64,000 nt of DNA from Provencibacterium sp. Its GTDB lineage: Bacteria; Bacillota; Clostridia; Oscillospirales; Ruminococcaceae. This document shows positions 8,713 through 16,908 of this stretch, piece after piece. Position 1 is the stretch's first letter. Every line of letters starts with the position of its first letter. The notes beneath the pieces are model-generated. The model ran no database searches, was not told the DNA's origin, and worked only from the letters and a program-made list of their open reading frames with translations. A program made the translations under genes and the position numbers. The stretch spans positions 62,001 through 126,000 of the forward strand of contig JAAWAN010000028.1 of the NCBI GenBank assembly GCA_022792175.1, read 5' to 3'.

Positions 8713-9495
8713 TCATTTGTCGGCAGAAAGCAGCAGGCTGTTTTTTCCGTCCTGCTCCCCCGAAAAGAGCAAAACGGCGCAGGTGCGTCTTTTCCCATCC
8801 TCCATGCAGGAGTAAACGCCGATGCCGATGGCATCAAATTCCGGCAGGCAGATGTTTTCCCTTTCAGAGGGGCTTTTATCCCACTCCTCCAGCCAGCGGG
8901 CGGCAGCGCGTCGCGGTGTGCCGCCCAGCGCGGTTCCAAAAATTTCGCCGCGCAGAGGGCGGATGCTCTCCCCCAAATCCGGCAGCACACTGCTCCAGAG
9001 GCTGCCGTCCGGCCGGGTATGGGAAAAGCGGCCGCTATGCACCATCTCTTTTGCGCGAAGCCGGGCACAGCGCTGCAGGGCGCTGTCCGCCTCTAACAGC
9101 GGGCATCCCTCCTGCGCACGCCGGTCATTGACAGCCTGCAGCAGCTCCTCCTCCAAAGAGGGGAGATAGCTTCCCTGCGGGCTGACCTGGCCCGGCGGAA
9201 TGTTGGCCGTATGAACGCCGGTACCCTCCTCCAATACTCCCTCCTCTTTGGCGGGAGATGCGGACATGCCCGGGACGGGCGGCGCATACAGCCGGGTCAG
9301 CTCCCCGTAAGCATTCTGAGAAACGCTTTTTTGGGCCGGAGAATCCGTTTGCCTTTCCTTTTTTTCAAAAGGAGGGGCGGCAGAGGCAGGAAAGCCGGAG
9401 GGCTGCGTTTCGGTTTTTAAAACCTCGCCGGGAACGGGCAGCAGCAGAAGCGCCGCCGCTAAAAGCAGATAAAAGCTTATCAGTATTTTTTTCAA
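8713..9495 (-). CDS. secreted CAP (SCP/PR1)-domain protein
   Basis: A 260-residue exported protein. The N-terminus MKKILISFYLLLAAALLLLP is a signal peptide or anchor; a low-complexity Pro/Ser/Glu linker runs to about residue 110. The CAP domain occupies ~115-255, with LLQAVNDRRAQEGCPLL, a SGRFSHTRPDG segment and SERENI. The histidine in FSHTRPDG and the ENI motif are the CAP cavity residues. Similar proteins in spore-forming Firmicutes (YkwD type) are of uncertain function. Monocistronic, with the copy-A hairpin downstream. Confidence 0.9.
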   Translation of the reverse strand: MKKILISFYLLLAAALLLLPVPGEVLKTETQPSGFPASAAPPFEKKERQTDSPAQKSVSQNAYGELTRLYAPPVPGMSASPAKEEGVLEEGTGVHTANIPPGQVSPQGSYLPSLEEELLQAVNDRRAQEGCPLLEADSALQRCARLRAKEMVHSGRFSHTRPDGSLWSSVLPDLGESIRPLRGEIFGTALGGTPRRAAARWLEEWDKSPSERENICLPEFDAIGIGVYSCMEDGKRRTCAVLLFSGEQDGKNSLLLSADK

Positions 9496-9837
9496 TAGCT
9501 TTCACATCCTTCTTCAAAAATATAGAAAAGGGGATGGATATTCCGCCGGGTCTTTTTAAAAAGAGCAGCTCTGCAGAAAAACCTCTGCCGCCGGGAAAGG
9601 ACAAAACGCTTTTGAGCCTGAAAGCTCCTCGAAACCGGAAAACTCTCCGGGCCGGCGGTATTCCCCGCCGCCTTTTGGCAGGCCGGGGCCCTTTTCTTCC
9701 CTGCCGCTTCAGAAGGCTTGCCAGAGCCCTTCTGAAGGGAAGCCCTCTTTTTATTATAGGCTGCAAAAGATGGCTGAAACAAGGGAAGCAAGGAGGACGA
9801 TTCTCCGGTTTACAATCTGTTCAAAAAGTGCTAAAAT
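9496..9837 (+). promoter_or_regulatory. intergenic region with promoter for the PII/antiporter pair
   Basis: This stretch holds no gene. It ends with -35 TTTACA (9809-9814) and -10 TAAAAT (9832-9837), 17 bp apart, which should start transcription near 9844. A 10-bp hairpin, CTTCAGAAGG (9707-9716) with CCTTCTGAAG (9728-9737), lies upstream and is followed 10 nt later by a T run. No other function is visible. Confidence 0.65.
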
Positions 9838-9900
9838 AAGGAAGCTGTCAGAGCGGCAGGCAAAAGGCCGGCCGCACAAAAGGAAAGGGGGACGGCGCAA

Positions 9901-10257
9901 TTGAGGCTGCTGGTTTTTGTACTGAACAAGGTGGAATACCTGGATGAGGTGCTCGAGGGCTTCGCTGCGCAGAAGATAGGCGGCGCCACCATCTTCCACA
10001 GTATGGGAATGGCGCGGGAGCTCTACCATGCCGGACACGAGGATGATGGATTTTTAGGATCACTGCGCGCTTTTCTGGACCCGGACCGGGAGGAGAGCCG
10101 CACCATCTTCACCGTTGTGGAGGAGCAGCAGGTGGAGCGGGCAGTCGAGGTGATTGAAAGCGTAGTAGGCGATCTGTCGAAACCGGATACCGGCATTGTA
10201 TTTACCCTCCCTGTTGATTTTATTAAGGGGATAAGAGGAGATCGATCGGCAAAATGA
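9901..10257 (+). CDS. PII-like regulatory protein
   Basis: A 118-residue protein that starts at TTG (9901), supported by GGGGG 8 nt upstream. The pattern MRLLVFVLNKVEYLDEVLEGF, then GGATIFHSMGMAREL and a terminal EQQVERAVEVIESVVGDL fits the ferredoxin-like PII/CutA-type fold. Its stop overlaps the start of the downstream antiporter by 4 nt, so the two are translationally coupled. By analogy with PII-like proteins next to transporters, it probably binds a nucleotide and regulates the antiporter. The ligand is unknown. Confidence 0.75.
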   Translation: MRLLVFVLNKVEYLDEVLEGFAAQKIGGATIFHSMGMARELYHAGHEDDGFLGSLRAFLDPDREESRTIFTVVEEQQVERAVEVIESVVGDLSKPDTGIVFTLPVDFIKGIRGDRSAK

Positions 10258-11438
10258 AGCTGAGTATACTGTTTTATCTGGGTGTGATTCTTCTTGGCGG
10301 GCTGCTGTTCGGCAGGCTTGTCAAGCACATAAAGCTTCCGAATGTAACGGGCTATCTGATTGCAGGCCTGCTGCTCGGGCCCTATGTAAGCGGAATTTTA
10401 AAGGCGGATATGGTGGCCGGCCTGGACATCATATCCGAAGTGGCGCTGGGCTTCATTGCCTTTTCGATCGGCAACGAATTTAAGCTCAGCTATTTCCGCC
10501 GCGTTGGAATAGCGCCGGTGGTGATCGCCATCTGCGAGGGGCTGGGGGCGGTGGCCGTCGTTGCCATCGCCATGCTGATTGCGGGGCAGCCGCTGCCGTT
10601 TGCGCTGGTGATTGGGGCCATCGCTTCGGCCACCGCGCCCGCCGCCACGATTATGGTCATCAAGCAGTACCGGGCGAAGGGGCCGCTGACCCAGACGCTG
10701 CTCAGCGTTGTCGCGCTTGATGACGCGGTTGCGCTCATCGCCTTTGGCTTTTCGGTCGCCATTGCCGGCGCACTGCAGCACAACGGCGGGGAAAGCTCCC
10801 TGCTCTTCTCCATCCTCTCGCCGGTATGGGAGGTGCTGCTCGCGGCAGTAATCGGCAGCCTGCTGGCGGCGGCCTTTACCGTTCCGCTGCGCCATTTTAA
10901 AAAGAGCTCCAACCGGCTGTGTATTGTTGTCGCCTTCATCTTTCTGGCCACCGCGCTTGCGGATATGACCGGCGCTTCCGCGTTGCTGACCACGATGGTG
11001 ATGGGGGCGGTGCTGGTCAATATCTGCAAAAGCGCCAATGAAATCATGCAGCTGGCCGACTCGGTGACCGGCCCCATCTTTATGATGTTTTTCGTCATCT
11101 CGGGGGCGGAACTTAACCTTTCGGTGCTGCCCACCATCGGCGTGGTGGGAGTCGTCTATGTGCTGGCCCGCGTCGCCGGAAAATGGCTGGGCGCAACGCT
11201 GGGCGCCGTTATGATGAAGTCCGACCCGGCCATCAAAAAATATCTGGGCCCGACGCTGATTCCGCAGGCGGGCGTTGCCATCGGCCTGACGCTGGTGGCG
11301 CAGGAGGTCGTCCCGCAGTATGCGCAGGTCATCCGGGCGGTCGTACTGTGCGGTACCTTTATCTATGAAATCATTGGGCCAATGGTTGCTAAAATCTGCC
11401 TGCAGCGCGCTGGTGAGATTCTGCCCGAAAATCTGTAA
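10254..11438 (+). CDS. CPA2-family monovalent cation:proton antiporter
   Basis: A 394-residue integral membrane protein with about 12 helices, related to GerN/NapA/KefB. Visible hallmarks are the N-terminal LPNVTGYLIAGLLLGP, the inverted-repeat core with ALDDAVALIAFGF carrying the paired aspartates of ion exchange, and no C-terminal RCK/TrkA-N domain. It exchanges Na+ or K+ for H+ across the cytoplasmic membrane. The missing regulatory domain may be replaced by the coupled PII-like protein. The start ATG overlaps that gene's stop. Confidence 0.92.
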   Translation: MKLSILFYLGVILLGGLLFGRLVKHIKLPNVTGYLIAGLLLGPYVSGILKADMVAGLDIISEVALGFIAFSIGNEFKLSYFRRVGIAPVVIAICEGLGAVAVVAIAMLIAGQPLPFALVIGAIASATAPAATIMVIKQYRAKGPLTQTLLSVVALDDAVALIAFGFSVAIAGALQHNGGESSLLFSILSPVWEVLLAAVIGSLLAAAFTVPLRHFKKSSNRLCIVVAFIFLATALADMTGASALLTTMVMGAVLVNICKSANEIMQLADSVTGPIFMMFFVISGAELNLSVLPTIGVVGVVYVLARVAGKWLGATLGAVMMKSDPAIKKYLGPTLIPQAGVAIGLTLVAQEVVPQYAQVIRAVVLCGTFIYEIIGPMVAKICLQRAGEILPENL

Positions 11439-11446
11439 AACTATAC

Positions 11447-11559
11447 AAAAAGGGGCAGTAAAAAACACGTGTGTTTTTTACTGCCCCTTCTGAAAAAACG
11501 CTTTCGGTGCAAGACCGCGCCCAAAATTTCGCGCCTTTTTTCCGGTTTCTGCAGACCGG
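11447..11559. repeat. dispersed structured repeat, copy B
   Basis: A 19-bp hairpin (11450-11468 with 11471-11489), then CTTCTGAAAAAACGCTTTCG, a GCGC-rich part with AATTTCGCGCC, and the tail TTTTTTCCGGTTTCTGCAGA (11536-11555) ending at CCGG. It parallels copy A in order. Flanking genes are both on the plus strand, yet the T run is on the minus side, so the orientation belongs to the element and not to the neighbouring genes. Confidence 0.75.
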
Positions 11560-11633
11560 AACGAAAGGTTTTGAGGCACGGCCCGGTCTGATGTCTGCCG
11601 GGAGCCTGTCCGGCAGGGAAAGGAAGGGAAAAG

Positions 11634-12293
11634 ATGAACAGAAAACAGATGGCGGCGATGCTCGATCACACGCTGCTCGCAGCGGATGCACAGGAGAGCC
11701 AGATAGAAGCGCTCTGCAGGCAGGCGGCAGAAAACGGATTTGCCAGTGTCTGCCTGAATCCCTGCCATGTCCGGCGGGCGGCCGGGCTGCTCGACGGGAG
11801 CGCTGTAAAGGTCTGCACCGTTATCGGCTTTCCGCTCGGCGCCTGCACAACGGCCGTCAAGGCCTTTGAAGCGCAGGATGCGGTAAAAAACGGCGCGCAG
11901 GAGATTGATATGGTGATGAACATCGGCGCGCTGCGCTCGGGGGACGAAAGAGCGGTATATGAGGATATCCGCGCCGTCGTAGAGGCGGCAAAGCCGGCCA
12001 TCGTAAAGGTCATTCTGGAGACCTGCTATCTGAGCGATGAGCAGAAGCGCACCGCCTGCCTGCTGGCCAAAAGGGCGGGGGCCCGGTTTGTAAAAACCTC
12101 CACCGGCTTTGGGCCGGGCGGCGCAACGGCAGAGGATGTCCGCCTTATGCGCGAAACGGTAGGGGAAGAGATGGGGGTAAAGGCCTCCGGCGGCATCCGT
12201 ACCTGGGAGGATGCCTGCAAAATGCTGCAGGCGGGTGCCAACCGCCTGGGGGTCAGCGCGAGCCTCGCCATTCTGGCAGGCGGGGATGAATAG
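11634..12293 (+). CDS. deoC: deoxyribose-phosphate aldolase
   Basis: Cleaves 2-deoxyribose 5-phosphate to acetaldehyde and glyceraldehyde 3-phosphate. At 219 residues it is of normal length. LDHTLL at the N-terminus, [17 protein letters not shown], the Schiff-base lysine K154 in FVKTSTGF and the second lysine in VKASGGI are all present. It heads a three-gene run with an HD hydrolase and a nitroreductase. GGAAGGGAAAAG precedes the ATG. Confidence 0.97.
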   Translation: MNRKQMAAMLDHTLLAADAQESQIEALCRQAAENGFASVCLNPCHVRRAAGLLDGSAVKVCTVIGFPLGACTTAVKAFEAQDAVKNGAQEIDMVMNIGALRSGDERAVYEDIRAVVEAAKPAIVKVILETCYLSDEQKRTACLLAKRAGARFVKTSTGFGPGGATAEDVRLMRETVGEEMGVKASGGIRTWEDACKMLQAGANRLGVSASLAILAGGDE

Positions 12294-12303
12294 GGGCAGC
12301 AGA

Positions 12304-12981
12304 ATGAAAAAATCCGATTATGCGCTGCTGGAAAACTACATGCTTTCCTGCATGAGCGACTGCGCCCACGACAGGGAACATATCTACCGGGTATTGTATA
12401 CCGCGCTGGATATCGCGGGCTATGAGGAGGGGGTGGACACCGGTTTGCTGATTGCCGCCTGCCTGCTGCACGATATCGGCCGGCCGGAGCAATACGAAAA
12501 CCCTGCGCTCTGCCATGCAGCCACAGGGGCCAAAAAGGCCCATGCCTTTTTGACAAAAAACGGTTATTCGGAAGATTTCGCACGCCGGACGGCAGACTGC
12601 ATTCATACGCACCGCTACCGGGCGGCCAATCCGCCACAGAGCATCGAGGCAAAAATCCTCTTCGATGCAGACAAGCTGGAGGCCGCCGGTGCGCTGGGGA
12701 TTGCGCGCACCCTTTTATACTGCGGGCAGATGAATGAGCCGCTCTACCGCCTGGATAAAAACGGCGAGGTTTCAGATGGATCGGCAGACAGCTCCCCCAG
12801 CTTTTTTTCCGAATATAAATTTAAGCTGGAAGGGCTGTATACCCGGTTTTATACCAAACGGGGAACAGAGCTTGCCCGGCAGCGGCAGCAGGCGGCGGCA
12901 GTGTTTTATGAAAAGACGCTGCAGGAGATAAAGGCTGCCTGCCGGATGAAGGCAAAGCTCTTTGCCGAGCTGCTGCAGTAG
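12304..12981 (+). CDS. HD-domain phosphohydrolase
   Basis: A 225-residue metal-dependent hydrolase of the HD superfamily. H22/H26 begin the metal site, H56-D57 is the HD pair in LLHDIG, and FDADKLEAAG near residue 122 provides the last aspartate; HTHRYR lies between. The family includes small predicted nucleotide phosphohydrolases. The start at 12304 is 11 nt after the deoC stop and follows AGGGG, so it is co-transcribed with deoC. This suggests a role in nucleotide or deoxynucleoside salvage, but the substrate is not shown. Confidence 0.85.
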   Translation: MKKSDYALLENYMLSCMSDCAHDREHIYRVLYTALDIAGYEEGVDTGLLIAACLLHDIGRPEQYENPALCHAATGAKKAHAFLTKNGYSEDFARRTADCIHTHRYRAANPPQSIEAKILFDADKLEAAGALGIARTLLYCGQMNEPLYRLDKNGEVSDGSADSSPSFFSEYKFKLEGLYTRFYTKRGTELARQRQQAAAVFYEKTLQEIKAACRMKAKLFAELLQ

Positions 12982-13021
12982 CCGCCTTTGCCGCTTTCAA
13001 AAACAAAGGAGGTGTCCCTGC

Positions 13022-13768
13022 ATGAATGAGATTATCCGCCAGCTGCGGGAGAGAAAATCGGTGCGCGCCTTTACCGGGCAGGAGATCGCGGCAAAGGAGA
13101 AACGGGAAATCCTGCTCGCTGCCATGGCCGCGCCGACAGCGGGCAACCAGCAGCTGTATACCATTTTGGATATCACCGACCAATCGCTCAAGGACCGGCT
13201 GGCGGTCAGCTGCGACAACCAGCCGTTTATCCGCGAGGCTTCCATGGTGCTCATCTTCTGCGCGGATATGCAGAAATGGTACGATGCTTTTTTGGAAGGG
13301 GGCTGCGCCCCGCGCCTTCCCCGGGCGGGAGATCTGCTGCTGGCCGTATCCGACAGCAATATCGCCGCACAGAATGCCGTTGTCGCCGCCGAAAGCCTGG
13401 GCATCGGCTCCTGCTATATCGGGGATATTATGGAGAGGGCCGAGGAGCACCGGGCGCTGCTGCAGCTGCCGGAATATGTCTTCCCGGCGGCCATGCTCTG
13501 CTTCGGCTACCCAACCAGACAGCAGCAGGAGCGCAAAAAGCCGGAGCGCTGCTGCCTGGAGGATATCGTTTCAGAAAACCGCTATCAGCGAAAGAGCGGG
13601 CAGCAGCTGCGCCAGATGTTTTCCAAGGAATGTCGGATGCTCTCCTTTGAGGAGTGGATACGCCGGTTCTGCGAAAGAAAATATAACAGCGATTTTTCCC
13701 GGGAGATGAGCCGGTCGGTGGAAATCTATCTGCAGCCTTTTCTCGATGGCAAAGAGCCGCGCGAATAA
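13022..13768 (+). CDS. nitroreductase-family FMN oxidoreductase
   Basis: 248 residues starting at an ATG with a perfect AAAGGAGG site. The N-terminal ERKSVRAFTGQEI and AAPTAGNQQLYT bind FMN phosphate, and GIGSCYIGDIMER is the conserved Gly-rich part. A helical extension beyond residue ~190, RYQRKSGQQLRQMFSKE, is common in Clostridia members. It reduces nitro compounds, quinones or flavins with NAD(P)H; the true substrate is unknown. The last gene of the deoC run. Confidence 0.9.
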   Translation: MNEIIRQLRERKSVRAFTGQEIAAKEKREILLAAMAAPTAGNQQLYTILDITDQSLKDRLAVSCDNQPFIREASMVLIFCADMQKWYDAFLEGGCAPRLPRAGDLLLAVSDSNIAAQNAVVAAESLGIGSCYIGDIMERAEEHRALLQLPEYVFPAAMLCFGYPTRQQQERKKPERCCLEDIVSENRYQRKSGQQLRQMFSKECRMLSFEEWIRRFCERKYNSDFSREMSRSVEIYLQPFLDGKEPRE

Positions 13769-13815
13769 AATTTGGGACTGTCAAAAACGCAGACGTTTTT
13801 GACAGTCCCAAATTT
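13768..13815. terminator. bidirectional terminator hairpin
   Basis: A 22-bp perfect inverted repeat, 13768-13789 with 13794-13815, loop CAGA. It lies between the nitroreductase (plus) and methyltransferase (minus), which converge here. The A/T-rich outer ends serve as T runs in both directions. Confidence 0.85.
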
Positions 13816-13880
13816 ACAGGACCGGATTTACAGGTCCAGACCGGCCAGAAAAGATGAGGGCCTTCCCAAAACCTTTCCCT

Positions 13881-14666
13881 TTATTCCTTTCTGCAAACCA
13901 GCAGCGCATGGTTGGAAAGGCCTGTGCAGCTTTCGGAGCCCGCCATCTGGTCATAGAGCGGGCGAAGGGTTTCAAAGCGCGCGTCATCCATCCCGTTGAC
14001 CACATCCATCAAAAGGAAGAAATCCGTTCCGAGGTTTTTGATTTTGTGAAAGCCGCAGCCCTGCGCCTGCGCGTTCATCTGTTCCGGCGTGGTATAGAAA
14101 AAGATATCCGGCCGAATGTCGTCCGTGCCGTTTTCCAGAACGCAGCGGTTGGCCAGCTCGGTTGGATAGCGGCTGTCCAGAATACATGCACCCGCATAGA
14201 CGCCGATTTTGTTGATATAAGCAAACGCGGCAATCCCGCCCTTTCTGCACACCCGCGCGCACTCGGCAAAGGCCAGCTCCCGCCCGGCGGGTGGCAGATG
14301 ATACATCGGGCCCAGACACAGGACTATATCAAAGCTGCCGTCTTCGATATCCTGCAGGGCGGTCGCATCGCCCAGACGGCAGGAGACGTTTTGCAGCCGC
14401 CTTTCGGCAATCCGCTGCTGAAACCGTTGGATATGCGCCGGAACAATATCGATGCCCAGGTATTCCCGGCATTTATCCGCATAGTAAAAGCCGTAATATC
14501 CCGTGGCGCAGCCGATTTCAAGTATCCGGTCGCTTTTCTTTATGAGCCCCTGCAGATGCTTTTTCGTGTAATAAAATTCCAGGCCCGCAGAGCGCGACAG
14601 ACTGTTGCGCCCATCCTCCTTTTTTAAGTCATACTGCTCGATGATTTTATCCGCATTGACAGACAT
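13881..14666 (-). CDS. class I SAM-dependent methyltransferase
   Basis: 261 residues from an ATG at 14666 with AAGGAGA upstream; the open frame continues upstream without a better start. Motif I is RILEIGCATGYYGF near residue 50, LGIDIVPAHI follows as motif II, and SFDIVLCLGPMYHL is the post-motif II region seen in methyltransf_11/25 proteins. Its substrate is unknown. A perfect palindrome at 14775-14820 separates it from the upstream catabolic operon. Confidence 0.85.
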   Translation of the reverse strand: MSVNADKIIEQYDLKKEDGRNSLSRSAGLEFYYTKKHLQGLIKKSDRILEIGCATGYYGFYYADKCREYLGIDIVPAHIQRFQQRIAERRLQNVSCRLGDATALQDIEDGSFDIVLCLGPMYHLPPAGRELAFAECARVCRKGGIAAFAYINKIGVYAGACILDSRYPTELANRCVLENGTDDIRPDIFFYTTPEQMNAQAQGCGFHKIKNLGTDFFLLMDVVNGMDDARFETLRPLYDQMAGSESCTGLSNHALLVCRKE

Positions 14667-14774
14667 TTTGCTCTCTCCTTTGCCAGTAAAGCGGGAAGCC
14701 TTTTCCCGCCGCTCAGGAATGAATCTCATTCTGGCATATACCGACGGCCTTTTCAACTTAAAAAGGAAATCCCG

Positions 14775-14820
14775 CAGGTCAACAGGCATTTAAAGTATAC
14801 TTTAAATGCCTGTTGACCTG
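14775..14820. repeat. 46-bp perfect palindrome
   Basis: Two 23-nt arms (14775-14797 and 14798-14820) are exact reverse complements with no spacer; the centre is AAAGTATACTTT. Flanked by the stop of the isomerase gene (14900) and the start of the methyltransferase (14666). No T run follows immediately on either strand, so it is not an ordinary terminator. Confidence 0.9.
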
Positions 14821-14899
14821 AACCCTCCGTCCTCCGCGCCGGACAGGATGGCCGCAGAGGAGGGGAGACTTTTTCACTTTTGGGGATGAGCGCCCTTTC

Positions 14900-15646
14900 T
14901 CAGCCCACCCACTGTAGAAGGGTACGGGCATCCTCCTGAAACTGGGGAACCGCCGCATCGCGGACAAACTCCATCAGATAGCCATGCTCTTTCCCGGCTG
15001 CCTCAATATAGGCGCGCCACTCCTGCGCGCCCTCGGCGAGCGGATAGCGGGTATTGTTCGGATTGCGCCAGTGGAAAACATGCAGATGCGAGAGGTACGG
15101 CTTTACCGCCTGCAGCTCCTGCAGATTCTTTTCATGGGGGATATCCGGGTTCGGCTGCCAGTAGAGGAAGAGGTTTTCGCTGTCCGCCGCCTTTTTCAGC
15201 GAAAGCGCGCTCTCCGCCGTCTGCGTCAGCGTGCCCCGGTGATATTCGAGGCTGACGCTGAGCCCCTTTTCCCCGGCCAGCGCGCAGAGACACCGCAGCT
15301 CTGCGGCAGCGGCCTGCCGATAGGCCTCATCCGCCTGCTCCGGTGTCTTGCCGCCCGCCCAGATGCGGACGTTCGGCGCACGAAGCGCCTTCGCCGTCTC
15401 CAGCCAGGGCAAAAACGCCTGCTCCGGCTTTTCCTGCGCCATCAGCCGGTAGTAGCTCCCATAAGAAATCACCTGCAGCCCGGCTGCGCGGGTAGCTTCT
15501 CCCACCCTGCGCGCCAAATCCGGTTCCCCGGCAGGGACATGGATATCCCCGCCCCATTCGATTCCTTCCAGCCCCGCCTCTTTGGCAAGGGCGATAATCT
15601 CCTCCGGGGAAAGCTCCCGAAAGGTTACCGATACCAGACCGGTCAT
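14900..15646 (-). CDS. sugar phosphate isomerase/epimerase-family TIM barrel
   Basis: 248 residues of the xylose-isomerase-like TIM barrel (AP endonuclease family 2). GLEGIEWGGDIHVP near residue 26, LSVSLEYHRGTL with a metal-binding glutamate, the HLHVFHW strand and the terminal YLMEFVRD glutamate fit divalent metal ligands. It isomerises or epimerises a keto sugar or cyclic polyol; the substrate is unknown. It is the last gene of a minus-strand operon with five redox enzymes. A ribosome binding site is weak (GGCGGCG). Confidence 0.82.
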   Translation of the reverse strand: MTGLVSVTFRELSPEEIIALAKEAGLEGIEWGGDIHVPAGEPDLARRVGEATRAAGLQVISYGSYYRLMAQEKPEQAFLPWLETAKALRAPNVRIWAGGKTPEQADEAYRQAAAAELRCLCALAGEKGLSVSLEYHRGTLTQTAESALSLKKAADSENLFLYWQPNPDIPHEKNLQELQAVKPYLSHLHVFHWRNPNNTRYPLAEGAQEWRAYIEAAGKEHGYLMEFVRDAAVPQFQEDARTLLQWVG

Positions 15647-15693
15647 TTTTTTCGCCGCCTTTCCGTTTTTGGGTGAATAGCCTGCAAGACCGG

Positions 15694-16713
15694 CTAAGCC
15701 ATCGTTTCCAGCATAGAAAGGGTCACCTCATAGCTGCATGGCTCCCCCTTTTCATAGCAGAGGAAAGCATCGCGCATATAGGCGCCCATGCGGCCCAGCT
15801 CATCCGCCATGCTGCCCGCGATATGGGGGGTTAAAATAACGTTGGGGAGGCTGTAAAAGGCGTGACCCTCCTCCACCGGCTCAGGCCAGGTTACATCGAG
15901 AACGGCCGTGCGCCCCGGCTCCTCGCGCAGCGCGCGGCAAAGATCCTCCTCCACCACCTGCGCGCCGCGGCCGGTGTTAATGAAAACGGCGTTCGGCTTC
16001 ATGCGGGAGAAAAGCGCATAGTCGAGCATCCCCTTCGTCTTTTCGTTGTTGGCCAGATGGTTGGAGATGGTCTGGCACTCGCTAAAAAGCTCGGACAGCT
16101 CTACCTTGCGCACCCCCAGCTCCTGTGCCTTCTCCTGCGGCAGAAAGGGGTCAAAAACCAGAACATCCAGCCGATAGTTTTTCAGCAGCCCGATCACTCT
16201 TTTGCCAATCATCCCCGCGCCGATAATGCCGACCTTCGCCCCATAATTTCCGGGCATCTTCATCGTGTGCGCGCGCGCCGCCTGCATGCCCTCCCGCTGA
16301 TAGAGCCGGCTGGCCTGGAAAAAGCCCTTGCCCGCCAGAACAATCTGCGCCGCCGTGTACTCCGCTACCGGAACGGCATTGGCGCCCGCCGCACTATACA
16401 GCCGGATGCCGCACTGCAGAAAGGGCCGAGCAAAGCGCTGCACCGAGCCCGCCGCATAGAAAATGGCCTTCAGATTGGGAAAATAGTCGCGTACCTGCTC
16501 TTTTGTCAGCTCCAGCATCCCCCAGCCGGTAAAAATCAGCTCCGCCTGCCGCAAATCCTCCCTGCGGCTTTCCAGCTCCTCTACCGAATGAAGCGTTTCC
16601 AGAAAATCAATCTTTTCTGCCAGCTCCCGCTGTATCTCTGCAGAATAGAGCTGGCTTTTCAAATCCCCGCGGGGAAATTTGGGCGGCAATGCAAAAACAT
16701 AAATCCCTTTCAC
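15694..16713 (-). CDS. D-isomer-specific 2-hydroxyacid dehydrogenase family protein
   Basis: A 339-residue NAD-dependent oxidoreductase. The NAD loop is VGIIGAGMIGKRV near residue 162, INTGRGAQVVEEDL holds the catalytic arginine region, VTWPEPVEEGH the glutamate, and LTPHIAGS the catalytic histidine. It interconverts 2-keto and 2-hydroxy acids. The segment NHLANNEKTKGML matches the usual HxPxTxxT strand loosely. Part of the 14.9-22.4 kb catabolic operon; substrate unknown. Confidence 0.9.
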   Translation of the reverse strand: MKGIYVFALPPKFPRGDLKSQLYSAEIQRELAEKIDFLETLHSVEELESRREDLRQAELIFTGWGMLELTKEQVRDYFPNLKAIFYAAGSVQRFARPFLQCGIRLYSAAGANAVPVAEYTAAQIVLAGKGFFQASRLYQREGMQAARAHTMKMPGNYGAKVGIIGAGMIGKRVIGLLKNYRLDVLVFDPFLPQEKAQELGVRKVELSELFSECQTISNHLANNEKTKGMLDYALFSRMKPNAVFINTGRGAQVVEEDLCRALREEPGRTAVLDVTWPEPVEEGHAFYSLPNVILTPHIAGSMADELGRMGAYMRDAFLCYEKGEPCSYEVTLSMLETMA

Positions 16714-16908
16714 TGCGCTTTTTCCCGTCCTTTCATCGGTTACAGAAAGCCGCCCGCAGAAGCTCGTTTTTTCCTGCAGGCTTTTCCCTGTTCATCTTCC
16801 TTCAAAGGGGCCTTTTCCGGATTCTTTTATCCGTCCCGAAAAACCGGGGAAGCGGCAACCGGAGAAAACGGGGTAAAACGCTTTGCCTCGTTCCCCTGCC
16901 CCCTATCA

